Below are positions 1 through 8,431 of a stretch of 64,000 nt of DNA, piece after piece. A model generated the notes under the pieces. The model was not told the DNA's origin, did not search any database, and saw only the letters and a program-made list of their open reading frames with translations. Source of the stretch: Candidatus Tepidiaquacella proteinivora (lineage in GTDB: Bacteria; Bacteroidota; Ignavibacteria; Tepidaquicellales; Tepidaquicellaceae). Within the stretch, counting starts at the first letter, position 1; each line of letters starts with the position of its first letter. The stretch is taken from contig CP054675.1 in assembly GCA_013348845.1 (NCBI GenBank), positions 62,001 to 126,000 on the forward strand. The letters are read 5' to 3'. A program made the translations under genes and the position numbers.

Positions 1-245
1 GCAAGATGCATAGCAATTTGTGGTTTAAATGATTCACATACAGATTTCAAATTTTCATAATCTCTAACATCTCCTTTAATTAAAGCGATGTTGTCTTTAT
101 TTATCTTTCTGTATTTCAGCGAGTCTCTCTGAAAAGTATCATAGATTACAATTTGATTGTGATTTATCAAAATTTCTGTCAGGCTACTACCAATAAATCC
201 AGCGCCACCAGTTAATAATATTCTTTTCCCTTTTGGTATCTTCAT
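1..245 (-). CDS. NAD-dependent epimerase/dehydratase, N-terminal part (cut by window edge)
   Basis: About 81 N-terminal residues are visible; the gene continues beyond base 1. The translation opens with MKIPKGKRILLTGGAGFIG, the GGxGFIG dinucleotide-binding loop of extended short-chain dehydrogenases, followed by a beta strand ending IVIYD and later a KGDVRD stretch, which in this family contact the NAD(P) adenosine. Family members are nucleotide-sugar epimerases or dehydratases (GalE, RfbB, WbpP types), but the catalytic YxxxK lies outside the window, so the substrate cannot be called. Its ATG overlaps the TGA of the upstream acyltransferase gene by four bases (ATGA), implying translational coupling and a shared surface-polysaccharide role. 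Confidence 0.85.
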   Translation of the reverse strand, partial: MKIPKGKRILLTGGAGFIGSSLTEILINHNQIVIYDTFQRDSLKYRKINKDNIALIKGDVRDYENLKSVCESFKPQIAMHL

Positions 246-1219
246 TGTTTTAAGTTAATTATGAAAGATTTTCTAATGAAACCGAATGCACGGAATTTTC
301 TTTTAAATTTGTATAAACCTTCAATTAATGAGCCTTTAGCATCTGAAGTTCCTATATCATATAATCTTAAATTATTTTCTTTTGCCCATTTAATTGTATA
401 ATAAAGTAAAAAATCAGATACTCTATATTTCTTGAAATCTTCGTCGGTTGCAAGATAAAAGTTTAAGACTACATCCTTTTTTGCTAAAAACAGAACACAA
501 ATTCCGGTTAAAAATTTTTCTATTTCACTGGCGAAAAATATAATTTTATCATCTAAATTCTTTTTTAAATACATCAACTCTTCAAATGTATGGGTTGGTT
601 TTATATTTTTTAATGAACGATTATTATATAATATTTCATAGAATTTATTCAGATATGAAATTGGTTCATTACTGTTAACAATTCTTACATTTATTATTTC
701 ACTGCTGTTTCTTATAGTTCTTTTTAATGGGTTTTTTAGTTTATTATAATCAAAATCCGATAAGTTTATTATGTTGGTAAGAGAATAGTTCTTAATGCAA
801 AACCCTTCTTTTAATAATGCATATTCATATTCTTCGTTATTATCAATTGTATATATTGATGGTGGGTTATTTATAATACAATCGTAGAAATTATTTTCTC
901 GTAAATATTTCTTTAATTCAGATATGACTATTTGATAATCAATTACATCTAACTTTTCTCTCCACAGAAAGCCACCAAAACTTGCACCTTTGCATGAGAA
1001 GAAAGTTTTTTTTCCATTATTAGTTTCTTCACACCCTGTTAATAAAGCGAGTACTTTATTTTTATCTTGGGATTTAAATATTAAATGATGAAAATTAATA
1101 CCCTTATTAAATATTGTGTTGTAATTCAAAAATTTGTAATCAAAAAAAATATTATAGTTAATATTTAATAATTCATTCCAGCTGCGATTGTTTTCAATAT
1201 TAACTCTTTCAACTATCAT
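242..1219 (-). CDS. FemAB/GNAT-like acyltransferase
   Basis: This 325-residue soluble protein resembles the FemAB/BioF2-like branch of GNAT acyltransferases. The C-terminal part, with a YKFKRKF segment after a DIGTSD strand near residues 290-315, is the typical acyl-CoA-binding end of this group. Such proteins often sit in polysaccharide or lipid-modification clusters and transfer acyl or aminoacyl groups. The neighbours fit this: a membrane glycosyltransferase lies two bases upstream and a sugar epimerase overlaps the 3' end. The donor and acceptor cannot be read from the sequence. No signal peptide is seen, so it should act in the cytoplasm. Confidence 0.6.
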   Translation of the reverse strand: MIVERVNIENNRSWNELLNINYNIFFDYKFLNYNTIFNKGINFHHLIFKSQDKNKVLALLTGCEETNNGKKTFFSCKGASFGGFLWREKLDVIDYQIVISELKKYLRENNFYDCIINNPPSIYTIDNNEEYEYALLKEGFCIKNYSLTNIINLSDFDYNKLKNPLKRTIRNSSEIINVRIVNSNEPISYLNKFYEILYNNRSLKNIKPTHTFEELMYLKKNLDDKIIFFASEIEKFLTGICVLFLAKKDVVLNFYLATDEDFKKYRVSDFLLYYTIKWAKENNLRLYDIGTSDAKGSLIEGLYKFKRKFRAFGFIRKSFIINLKQ

Positions 1220-1221
1220 AC

Positions 1222-3003
1222 TTACCAGTATAATTCATAACCCGGTTTTTTCAAAATTAATTTAAATTTTTCTGGCATAAAAGTCTTTGTGTCATCATAA
1301 TCCGTTCTGTTTATTTCATCACGTTCAACTATAATTGAGTATTTATCGGGAGGTAATGAATCAAGAAATGATTTCACAGTCTCTGTCCCTACTCTTTTTG
1401 TCTCAAGTAATTTATAAGTATATTCTGAATTCTTCCATCCAATATTAAGCCCTTTGAAATAAAAGCTAAACTGTGGATTTGCACGATCATTTTCATATAA
1501 TCCTGCAATATAAATTATTTCTTTTTTACCTGTTTTATCAATTTCTTTCTTTATCCCTGATAATTCAAAAGAATCTTCCCACCATGGAATATCAATCATA
1601 TGAACAATGTTAAGACTAATGAAGAAGACGATTATAAAAGAGTAAAATATATAGGCAATATTTATCTTTTTTGTTATTAAAATAGAAATAATATACACTA
1701 CTATGCAAATAAGTATTGTAATAAGAGAGTAGATAATAAATTCGTTTTTAAATAAATCCTTCAACCAATTTCTATTATTGAAGGTTAAAGCCCAGAATAT
1801 ATTTATTACTATAAGTAATAGTGTAAAGGCTTTCTCTTTATAATCTGATTTTCTTAATTCATATAAATATGAAGGAATTATCAGTGATACTTGTGATAAT
1901 ATCAATAGTGTATAAACCTCAAGCTTCGTCTTAAAGAAAGTAATAATTAGAAAACCAGCAATGAACCATACCCAGATAAATAATTTATTTATTGTAAGAT
2001 TTCTGAAATTTATTATATCCTTTATAAACGCTGGAAATAGTAATATACTATAGGGAATTATTGATAGTATGTAATTAATATGATAAAATATTCCGGAAGA
2101 TTTTACATTATATTCTACACCAAAGAATGCCCTTTCATAAATGTGATAGAAAAAGAACCATTGAAAAAATTCATTCCCATATTTTATAAACATATACAAA
2201 TGCCATGGCAATGCTATTATTATTCCTATTATAGAAAAAGTAATGATGTCAGTTATTTTATAATTAATTCTTTTTCTCAATAAGATATAAAAAAGAAATA
2301 TTATCATTGGAATAAATGTACCAACAAGTATTTTTATCATTAAGCAGGCACCAAAAACTAATCCTAGATAGATGTTATAAATAAATTTTCTGTTCTCTAA
2401 TTGTTTAATAAAAATATAGAATGCTAATAATATCAGAAAATTATATGGAATATCAAATTGGAATCTTTTAGAAAATACACTGAATATTATATTACTGCTA
2501 AAAATCATAGCAGCTATATATCCTGTAGAAAGGGAATGAACTTTTTCACCAATTCTTATTAATAGAAATATACTTAATATTGCTGTAATGAATGGTATTA
2601 TTTTCAGAACGACAGAGTTAAGTCCGAAAATTAAAGTAAATAAGTATCCAACCCAAATTAATAAAGGTGGATGTGAACCGGAGTAAAATTTTTGTATTGA
2701 ATGTTGAGCCTGATCTATAAAATCACCATTTATATAAATTGAAACAACTCGGGTAGCATACATACCTTCATCCCATGGTTGCATATCGGTAACAAAAAGA
2801 GCAGGAATTTTTACAAGACATAGGAATAAAACAATAGTGGGAAAAATTATCTTAAAATTTTTTTTATCGTTAAAATAATCTAATATTTTTTCTAAGATAT
2901 TTTTTTCGATTTTTTTCCCTTCTATATTTTTAGAAATTGTATCCAATTGAAAAAATGTTTCCTGTCCCAAATGAATTGGAGTAGGGAATGAACGCATAAT
3001 CAA
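1222..3003 (-). CDS. GT39/ArnT-like membrane glycosyltransferase
   Basis: This 593-residue protein has about 10-12 hydrophobic segments. Just after the first is MQPWDEGMYATR (from about residue 73), the acidic DE motif in the first periplasmic loop of GT-C glycosyltransferases such as ArnT and PMT, and a second loop carries SHPPLL. The family uses polyprenyl-phosphate sugar donors at the outer face of the inner membrane. The ATG start gives a 74-base overlap with the upstream PorV/PorQ gene, and the first 20 or so residues are unlike the rest. A TTG at 2944-2946 would reduce the overlap and may be the real start. The acceptor is unknown. Confidence 0.75.
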   Translation of the reverse strand: MIMRSFPTPIHLGQETFFQLDTISKNIEGKKIEKNILEKILDYFNDKKNFKIIFPTIVLFLCLVKIPALFVTDMQPWDEGMYATRVVSIYINGDFIDQAQHSIQKFYSGSHPPLLIWVGYLFTLIFGLNSVVLKIIPFITAILSIFLLIRIGEKVHSLSTGYIAAMIFSSNIIFSVFSKRFQFDIPYNFLILLAFYIFIKQLENRKFIYNIYLGLVFGACLMIKILVGTFIPMIIFLFYILLRKRINYKITDIITFSIIGIIIALPWHLYMFIKYGNEFFQWFFFYHIYERAFFGVEYNVKSSGIFYHINYILSIIPYSILLFPAFIKDIINFRNLTINKLFIWVWFIAGFLIITFFKTKLEVYTLLILSQVSLIIPSYLYELRKSDYKEKAFTLLLIVINIFWALTFNNRNWLKDLFKNEFIIYSLITILICIVVYIISILITKKINIAYIFYSFIIVFFISLNIVHMIDIPWWEDSFELSGIKKEIDKTGKKEIIYIAGLYENDRANPQFSFYFKGLNIGWKNSEYTYKLLETKRVGTETVKSFLDSLPPDKYSIIVERDEINRTDYDDTKTFMPEKFKLILKKPGYELYW

Positions 3004-3820
3004 ATGTTATATCTTTGTATTTTAGACCAATTCCAGTGGAAAAATTTTTGTTTTCATAATTTGTCTGGTACCCTACTCTTATAAATGCTAAATCTTTATA
3101 TCCTGCTTCAAATCCGGAGTGAATGTGTAACTTGCCACCTTCAAGAACTTTAAATCCTTCTAATGCAAGCAAAAAATTAAAATCCTTGTATAAGTATTTG
3201 TAACTTCCCCCAAACCTTACTAATGTGGGTAATTTTGTCCTTGTATTTCGCATCTCATCCATAGAACCTAAATTTGCTAAGACGAAAGAAAAAGAAAATT
3301 CATCTTTTTTATAATTTGTTCCAATATCAAAACCAAAACCAGAAGCTTCATCGACATATATCTTTTCATATAGAAATTTTGTTGCTATTCCCACTGAAAT
3401 ATTTTCATAAAAGTTATAAGAAATTCCAAGATTAATACTGATATCTTGAGAATTAAATTTTTCAAGTGGTGCACCAGGGGTTAATCTAACTTCAATATTA
3501 TTAACACCGGCGCGGATTATACCAAGACCGACACCAAGTTTTCCAAACACGAATTTTGTTCCTATAAAAGAAGATGTAAAATCAATTTGTGAAATGTTAT
3601 GAGATAATATAACATTATTTTTCCCAAGGTGTATTGTAGATGGATTATATATTAAAGAAGTAGCGTCTTCTGATATGCTTGAATATGCATCTCCCATTGC
3701 TACTGCTTTAGCATTTAAGCCAATTTTAAGAAATGATAAGCCGGTATTACCTGCTCCTTCGTTTTGAGCAAAGATAGTAAGTGGTAATAAGAGTATATAA
3801 ATTAAAATGTATTTTTTCAT
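2930..3820 (-). CDS. PorV/PorQ-family outer-membrane protein
   Basis: The protein has 296 residues with a signal peptide of about 18 (ending TIFAQ). After the signal comes GNTGLSFLKIGLNAKAVAMG, then a YNPST segment near residue 58, the N-terminal signature of PorV/PorQ and UPF0164 beta-barrels. The remainder alternates short amphipathic strands and ends with an aromatic residue (GYNF), typical for outer-membrane insertion. PorV shuttles T9SS cargo to the sortase PorU, while other family members have no fixed role. It overlaps the next upstream PorV-like gene by four bases, so the two are probably co-translated. Whether it is the true PorV cannot be told from sequence alone. Confidence 0.8.
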   Translation of the reverse strand: MKKYILIYILLLPLTIFAQNEGAGNTGLSFLKIGLNAKAVAMGDAYSSISEDATSLIYNPSTIHLGKNNVILSHNISQIDFTSSFIGTKFVFGKLGVGLGIIRAGVNNIEVRLTPGAPLEKFNSQDISINLGISYNFYENISVGIATKFLYEKIYVDEASGFGFDIGTNYKKDEFSFSFVLANLGSMDEMRNTRTKLPTLVRFGGSYKYLYKDFNFLLALEGFKVLEGGKLHIHSGFEAGYKDLAFIRVGYQTNYENKNFSTGIGLKYKDITFDYAFIPYSNSFGTGNIFSIGYNF

Positions 3821-4839
3821 AACTTAAAATTAATGTTTAGTGATAAATTCTGAACAGCATCTTTTGAATAGGGCTCTAACTGAAATGCGTAATCTAACCC
3901 GAGTAATAAATTTTTCCCAATGATTTTTTTAATACCAACTCCGAGCCCAGGTTTCAGAGAGCCCATAAAATCATCTTCATTTAATCCTATCCTATCACAT
4001 CCTGCCCTGAACTTTATATAATTATTAATATTTATTTCGCCCCCAACTTTTACATAATAGAAATTCTTTGATTTAATTTTAATTCCATTTGACTTATCTT
4101 CATAGTTAGGATTTATTACGCTTTCTATTTCAACAGACACAACACCAAAATTTTTAGGGAGTAAATAGGACGAGCCAAAATTAATTAAAATTGGAAATTT
4201 ATTTTCGGTTGTTCTTCCATAAGTGCTACCGTATATTTTATTTGTTTCCCATTTATATTTAGCGGATAAATCTCTGATTGTGAAACCAAAACTTAAATTT
4301 GGTGTAACTTTATATGCTGCACCAAGGTCAAAAGCAATTGAAGTGGTCGAAACTCCTTCAAATAGTTTTGAATAATATAATTTAAATCCGATTCCAATAG
4401 CAAAATTTTCTTCAACTAAAAATGAAGTGCCAAGATAAAATTGATTTTCGAATACAGAAAAATTTCCTATTTGATTTCCATCGTTATCTCTACCGTCGAT
4501 ATTACTTACACCAAAATTTATCCATGATAGTGATATCCCAGCGCCCCCTTTTTTATTTTGTAAAGGGAATTGTTTTGCAAACCCAATAAAGTTTAATTTT
4601 CTGTCAAGGGACATAAAAGTATATCCAAGGGATAAATTCGCATCTTCTTGAAAACATGCTAATGCGGGATTATAATAACCAGAATATTCACCAAATAAAT
4701 CTGAAACCATTGCATTTCCTTTTGACAATCCTCTTGCACCGAATCCTAATCTTGCAAAGGTACCTGCGTATCCACCAGATTGAGCAAGAATCTGTGATGT
4801 ATTAATTAAGGTCAGGATTATTAATATTATCTTTTTCAA
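3817..4839 (-). CDS. PorV/PorQ-family outer-membrane protein (second copy)
   Basis: The protein has 340 residues with a signal peptide of about 19 (ending ILAQ). The mature start GGYAGTFARLGFGARGLSKG and the following YYNPAL match the same family as the downstream neighbour, but the two are clearly diverged rather than a recent duplication. Many beta strands follow, and the C-terminus is LNINFKL. The genes overlap by four bases (stop and start in ATGA), so they are likely made in fixed ratio. The gene lies 20 bases downstream of an exported propeller protein whose C-terminus resembles a secretion or sorting module, which fits a role in handling surface proteins. Confidence 0.8.
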   Translation of the reverse strand: MKKIILIILTLINTSQILAQSGGYAGTFARLGFGARGLSKGNAMVSDLFGEYSGYYNPALACFQEDANLSLGYTFMSLDRKLNFIGFAKQFPLQNKKGGAGISLSWINFGVSNIDGRDNDGNQIGNFSVFENQFYLGTSFLVEENFAIGIGFKLYYSKLFEGVSTTSIAFDLGAAYKVTPNLSFGFTIRDLSAKYKWETNKIYGSTYGRTTENKFPILINFGSSYLLPKNFGVVSVEIESVINPNYEDKSNGIKIKSKNFYYVKVGGEININNYIKFRAGCDRIGLNEDDFMGSLKPGLGVGIKKIIGKNLLLGLDYAFQLEPYSKDAVQNLSLNINFKL

Positions 4840-4859
4840 TTTAATATAATATTTATTTC

Positions 4860-6485
4860 TTATTGTAAAACTAATATTTTACCCCAGATGGGTTTTTCAT
4901 CATCTATCTCAATCCTATAAAAATATACGCCGTTTGCTACTATAAATCCCTGATTGTTCTTCCCATCCCATAACGTAAAAAGTTCATCTGGGCTTGTTCT
5001 TGTTGCATTTTGTATTACTGTTCTGACAGGGTTCATACCTGTATCGAAAATTTTTATTGTAACTTTAGAAATTGATTTTCCTGTTTTAAAGAATATTCTT
5101 ACTATTTCAGTTGCAGGAGAGAATGGATTTGGAGCGGCATAGGATTTTATTTCTGAACTCAAATCAATTTCTTTTATTGCCCTGAATATTTTCCATTTGC
5201 CACCCCATGGGCTACCAGTCTCAATTGTCCGTAATAATCCATCATCACTGCCTATGTATAATGTATCATCAATATGATTGCCACAATAAAAATTTGTAGT
5301 GCGTAATATATCATTAGTATTTTCATCACAAATGGTTGGAGCTTTTATCCAGTCAAATGGTCCGAATATTGCACGCCACAAGCCATCATTAGTTAAACCA
5401 TAGACAATATTGTTTAATGATGAGATACCATTTGGTTTGTAGTCTTTTAATGTATAAGCCCAGGTATATCCACCATTTGTGGAATAACTTAAAGCATCTG
5501 ATTCATTTGGATTTTCAGCCTTTCTTGTTGCTGCCCAAATAATATTATTGTTTGAAAATTTCTGTATGTGAAAATTGACTACAAAATTTCCTGATACTCT
5601 ATTTGTTCCTGAACCTGAATTTAAATAATTGTACTTTCGCCAGCTTTTTCCCCAATCAGTTGATTTGTTTATTCCATTTGCTGTACCTACAAATAGCGTA
5701 CTATCATTTAAGGCTTCAACTGTAAATACTCTATGATTAAGATTTTGTCTAACATCAAGTGAAAAATTATAACCTGTTCCGCTTATATATATACTGTCTA
5801 GGTTGTCTGGGGGTAATACAACTCTTTGCCAGTTATTACCATAATTTGTAGATTTTCTTAAACCCCCCGCAAATGAAGTTATCCAAATTGTATAATTATT
5901 TGTATCTCCTTCAGTTTTAGTGATTGCAATATCATAACTTAGATTTTGTTCATCAACTACTACCGGCAGAGCGTATAAAGTATTGCTACCATATTGAATA
6001 ACTGAATCTCCTAAACCATCTTTTGGCTGGCTGAAAGATGACCATGATAAGCCATAATCTGTTGATACTTTTATACCAGTACCAGCAGGAATATTTTCAT
6101 CATTTATTTGTTTAGTTATTGCAGTAGCGACTGCAACAATATTATCTCTTACAAAAAATCCTGATACATCATCTTTACCAAATGGTTCCAATCCGTAATA
6201 ATGTTGGAATGATGTAAAATAGTTTATTGTTCTCATTATTCCACTACCAGTGGCAAACCAAACGGTGTCACCATTTCGAATAATATCGGTAATAAAATTG
6301 CTAATTGGATATTTACTATTAATAGGATATACAACGATTGGTGTTGAGATTAGAAAAAATTTCTCATTGAAGATTATCTGCTTATTAAATCTTATTATCG
6401 AATAATCATCAGGAATGTGTAAGTCCTGAGCACTGCAAAATGTAAATATTGTAAAAAATACAAATAAAAAGATTTTGAATTTCAT
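4860..6485 (-). CDS. Exported beta-propeller protein with FlgD-like C-terminal domain
   Basis: This 541-residue protein has a signal peptide (cleavage about residue 19, FCSAQ). The middle is built from repeats around S-x-D-x-G-x-S-W and G-x-x-x-S-T-D-x-G-x-x-W, typical of BNR/Vps10-like propellers. The last 95 residues (SYAAPNPFSPATE, then ITIKIFDTGMNPVRT-like strands and WDGKNNQG, ending ILVLQ) form a FlgD-type immunoglobulin fold that often replaces the T9SS type A tail in this phylum. It therefore looks like a surface or secreted protein. The ligand or substrate is not recognisable. It sits between a lipoprotein and the PorV-like pair on the same strand. Confidence 0.65.
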   Translation of the reverse strand: MKFKIFLFVFFTIFTFCSAQDLHIPDDYSIIRFNKQIIFNEKFFLISTPIVVYPINSKYPISNFITDIIRNGDTVWFATGSGIMRTINYFTSFQHYYGLEPFGKDDVSGFFVRDNIVAVATAITKQINDENIPAGTGIKVSTDYGLSWSSFSQPKDGLGDSVIQYGSNTLYALPVVVDEQNLSYDIAITKTEGDTNNYTIWITSFAGGLRKSTNYGNNWQRVVLPPDNLDSIYISGTGYNFSLDVRQNLNHRVFTVEALNDSTLFVGTANGINKSTDWGKSWRKYNYLNSGSGTNRVSGNFVVNFHIQKFSNNNIIWAATRKAENPNESDALSYSTNGGYTWAYTLKDYKPNGISSLNNIVYGLTNDGLWRAIFGPFDWIKAPTICDENTNDILRTTNFYCGNHIDDTLYIGSDDGLLRTIETGSPWGGKWKIFRAIKEIDLSSEIKSYAAPNPFSPATEIVRIFFKTGKSISKVTIKIFDTGMNPVRTVIQNATRTSPDELFTLWDGKNNQGFIVANGVYFYRIEIDDEKPIWGKILVLQ

Positions 6486-6494
6486 ATAAATAAT

Positions 6495-7307
6495 TCAGTT
6501 TGGTCTAACAAATTTTATACTATCTTTTACGATAGGGCTAACTGAGTTTGAATTATCAATCGCTTGGAAAAAGTATTTAAAATATCCGAATGATGAATCT
6601 GCAGTTGATGCACCAACAGGAGCAGTATAGGAGTATAATCCGAAATTATTTGCTTTTGTCATCTCAAATCTTCCTATATAATTTCCGTTAGGTCTATATG
6701 CATCGAATTGTACGGCTTTAATATCACAAAATCCATTTGTGTCACCTGCTGTTGCCTCTATGGTAAGATTAATAAAACCAGAAATTGGTCTAACTACACT
6801 ATCAGGTAGATTCAGAGAAGAAATATAAGGAGGATAATTTTCAGTATTAACAACTATAAAGTAGGAATTTATTTGATTGCTCAAATATCCATCTGTATTC
6901 TCTGCAAAAGTGTTAATTAGGTATTTCCCAACCAGCAAGCAACTTATATTAGTTAAATTAATCGTTCCTGAATATATGCCATCACCAGATGAAGAATCTG
7001 GCAGCACCCCATTATCAGATAAATGGAAATTTCCGGCTACGGAATTATCAGGGAAAAGAACCCTGCTGATTACAGATTTTATTGGTGAACCATTATTAAT
7101 ATCAACCTTAACCGAAACAGTAACTATTATTTCTGGATTAAAAGATGTTGTAAATATAGTATCAGTAGATTTGTAAAAATCAGATATATATGGGGCTCTG
7201 CAACATGGGTCTATAATTGTATTATCTTTTTTTTCACATGAAGAAAAAATAAATAGAAATAAAATAAGTACTAATAGACCTGAATATTTTAATGTTATTT
7301 TTTCCAA
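6495..7307 (-). CDS. Putative lipoprotein of unknown function
   Basis: This 270-residue protein has a hydrophobic N-terminus ending in LFIFSSCEKKDN, a good lipobox with cysteine near residue 24; the acidic or lysine-rich residues after the Cys fit outer-membrane or surface export. The mature part looks like two immunoglobulin-like beta domains, including DNGVLPDSSSGDGIYSG (near 100-115), a metal-binding-looking Asp/Ser loop common in extracellular Ig modules. Two further cysteines (CC) follow the N-terminal linker. No catalytic motif is seen. It is nine bases upstream of the propeller protein and probably in the same transcript. Confidence 0.6.
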   Translation of the reverse strand: MEKITLKYSGLLVLILFLFIFSSCEKKDNTIIDPCCRAPYISDFYKSTDTIFTTSFNPEIIVTVSVKVDINNGSPIKSVISRVLFPDNSVAGNFHLSDNGVLPDSSSGDGIYSGTINLTNISCLLVGKYLINTFAENTDGYLSNQINSYFIVVNTENYPPYISSLNLPDSVVRPISGFINLTIEATAGDTNGFCDIKAVQFDAYRPNGNYIGRFEMTKANNFGLYSYTAPVGASTADSSFGYFKYFFQAIDNSNSVSPIVKDSIKFVRPN

Positions 7308-7389
7308 CGATAAAAATTTTTAATAAAAAATATAAATTAATTATGAAGTATAAAAAAGGTATTTTTTTAAAAAAAATATAATTTCTCTT

Positions 7390-8064
7390 TTATATAATTT
7401 TATAGGGGATTCCATTAATATTTTCCTCATAGTTTTCCAATAAATATTGTCCTATTCTTGTCCTTTTAAGTGTCTTTAAATAAGCACCACAACCTAACTT
7501 TTTACCAAAATCATTTGCAATTGTTCTTATGTAAGTCCCTTTACTACAAACTATCTTAAAAAAAATTTCATTTCCGCTAATTTTTTTTACTTCAAATTTT
7601 GAAATAAATATTCTTCTCGGGTTTGTTTGTATTTGTTTTCCTTTACGCGCATGTGAATATAATGGTTTTCCTTTATATTTAATTGCAGAATAAATAGGGG
7701 GGATTTGTTCACTGTCTCCTAAAAAAGATTTTGCTACTGACTTTATCATTTCTTCTGTAATTTCTGATGTACTTTTTATGTTTTCTTCTTCAGATTCTGT
7801 ATCATAAGTTTTTGTTGTTGCTCCTATTCTGATTATCCCCTCATATTCTTTATCTGAATCAATAATATGTTTTATTTCTTTAGTTTTGTTATCAGTGCAT
7901 AAAATGAGTAATCCCGTCGCTTTAGGGTCGAGAGTCCCGGAATGACCAATCTTTTTAACTTTTAATTTTTTCTTAAAAATTCTTACTATATCCGCACTTG
8001 TATAGTCGATAGGTTTATTGACTAATATTATCCTATTTGAGTATATATTATTTTTATGATTCAG
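7390..8064 (-). CDS. truB: tRNA pseudouridine(55) synthase TruB (non-standard start)
   Basis: TruB makes pseudouridine 55 in the T-loop of tRNAs. The catalytic GHSGTLDPKATGLL motif (Asp nucleophile) is encoded around 7915-7960, and the later KGTYIRTIANDFG and K-R-T-R-IG segments are typical of the fold. The visible protein is about 224 residues, the usual size for short bacterial TruB without a PUA domain. The first ATG, at 7749, lies well inside the catalytic domain, after the active-site Asp, so it cannot be the real start. The open frame begins after a TAA at 8071-8073 and contains no ATG, GTG or TTG before the conserved region. Candidates are CTG at 8062-8064 (overlapping the rbfA stop) and ATA at 8044-8046. 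The 5' coordinate given is the CTG and is uncertain. Confidence 0.85.
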   Translation of the reverse strand: MNHKNNIYSNRIILVNKPIDYTSADIVRIFKKKLKVKKIGHSGTLDPKATGLLILCTDNKTKEIKHIIDSDKEYEGIIRIGATTKTYDTESEEENIKSTSEITEEMIKSVAKSFLGDSEQIPPIYSAIKYKGKPLYSHARKGKQIQTNPRRIFISKFEVKKISGNEIFFKIVCSKGTYIRTIANDFGKKLGCGAYLKTLKRTRIGQYLLENYEENINGIPYKII

Positions 8065-8401
8065 ATTTCTTTAAATCGTTTAATATTTTATTGATTCTTT
8101 CAGCTGTATCAAGTGTATCATCATAATAGAAATGTATTTCAGGTATGAACTTTGTCGATAATTCCTTGCCCAGCATAAATCTTATATGCTTTTTTCTGTA
8201 ATTTAATTTTTCAATACATTTTTCATGAGGTTCTTTATTTCCAATAAAAGTTATATATATTTTTGCATTCTTTAGGTCTGGAGAAAGAATAACTTTTGAT
8301 ACTGTAACAATCCCTATGTTTAATTCTGCCAAATCTTTTGACATAGCTGTGTTCATCTTTTGCCTTATTTCCTCTGAAACTTTTTCTACACGGTAAGCCA
8401 T
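8054..8401 (-). CDS. rbfA: 30S ribosome-binding factor RbfA
   Basis: The protein is 115 residues, normal for RbfA. The N-terminus MAYRVEKVSEEIRQKMNTAM and the central KIYITFIG, RKKHIRFMLGKEL and TAERINKIL segments follow the KH-like fold of this 30S maturation factor, which binds 16S rRNA near helix 1 late in assembly. It lies between infB and truB in the classical rimP-nusA-infB-rbfA-truB order, 30 bases after the infB stop. The truB frame begins at or just before the rbfA stop codon, so the two are probably translationally coupled. Confidence 0.93.
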   Translation of the reverse strand: MAYRVEKVSEEIRQKMNTAMSKDLAELNIGIVTVSKVILSPDLKNAKIYITFIGNKEPHEKCIEKLNYRKKHIRFMLGKELSTKFIPEIHFYYDDTLDTAERINKILNDLKKSES

Positions 8402-8431
8402 AATATATATTTTATAAAAGAAAAAAAATTG

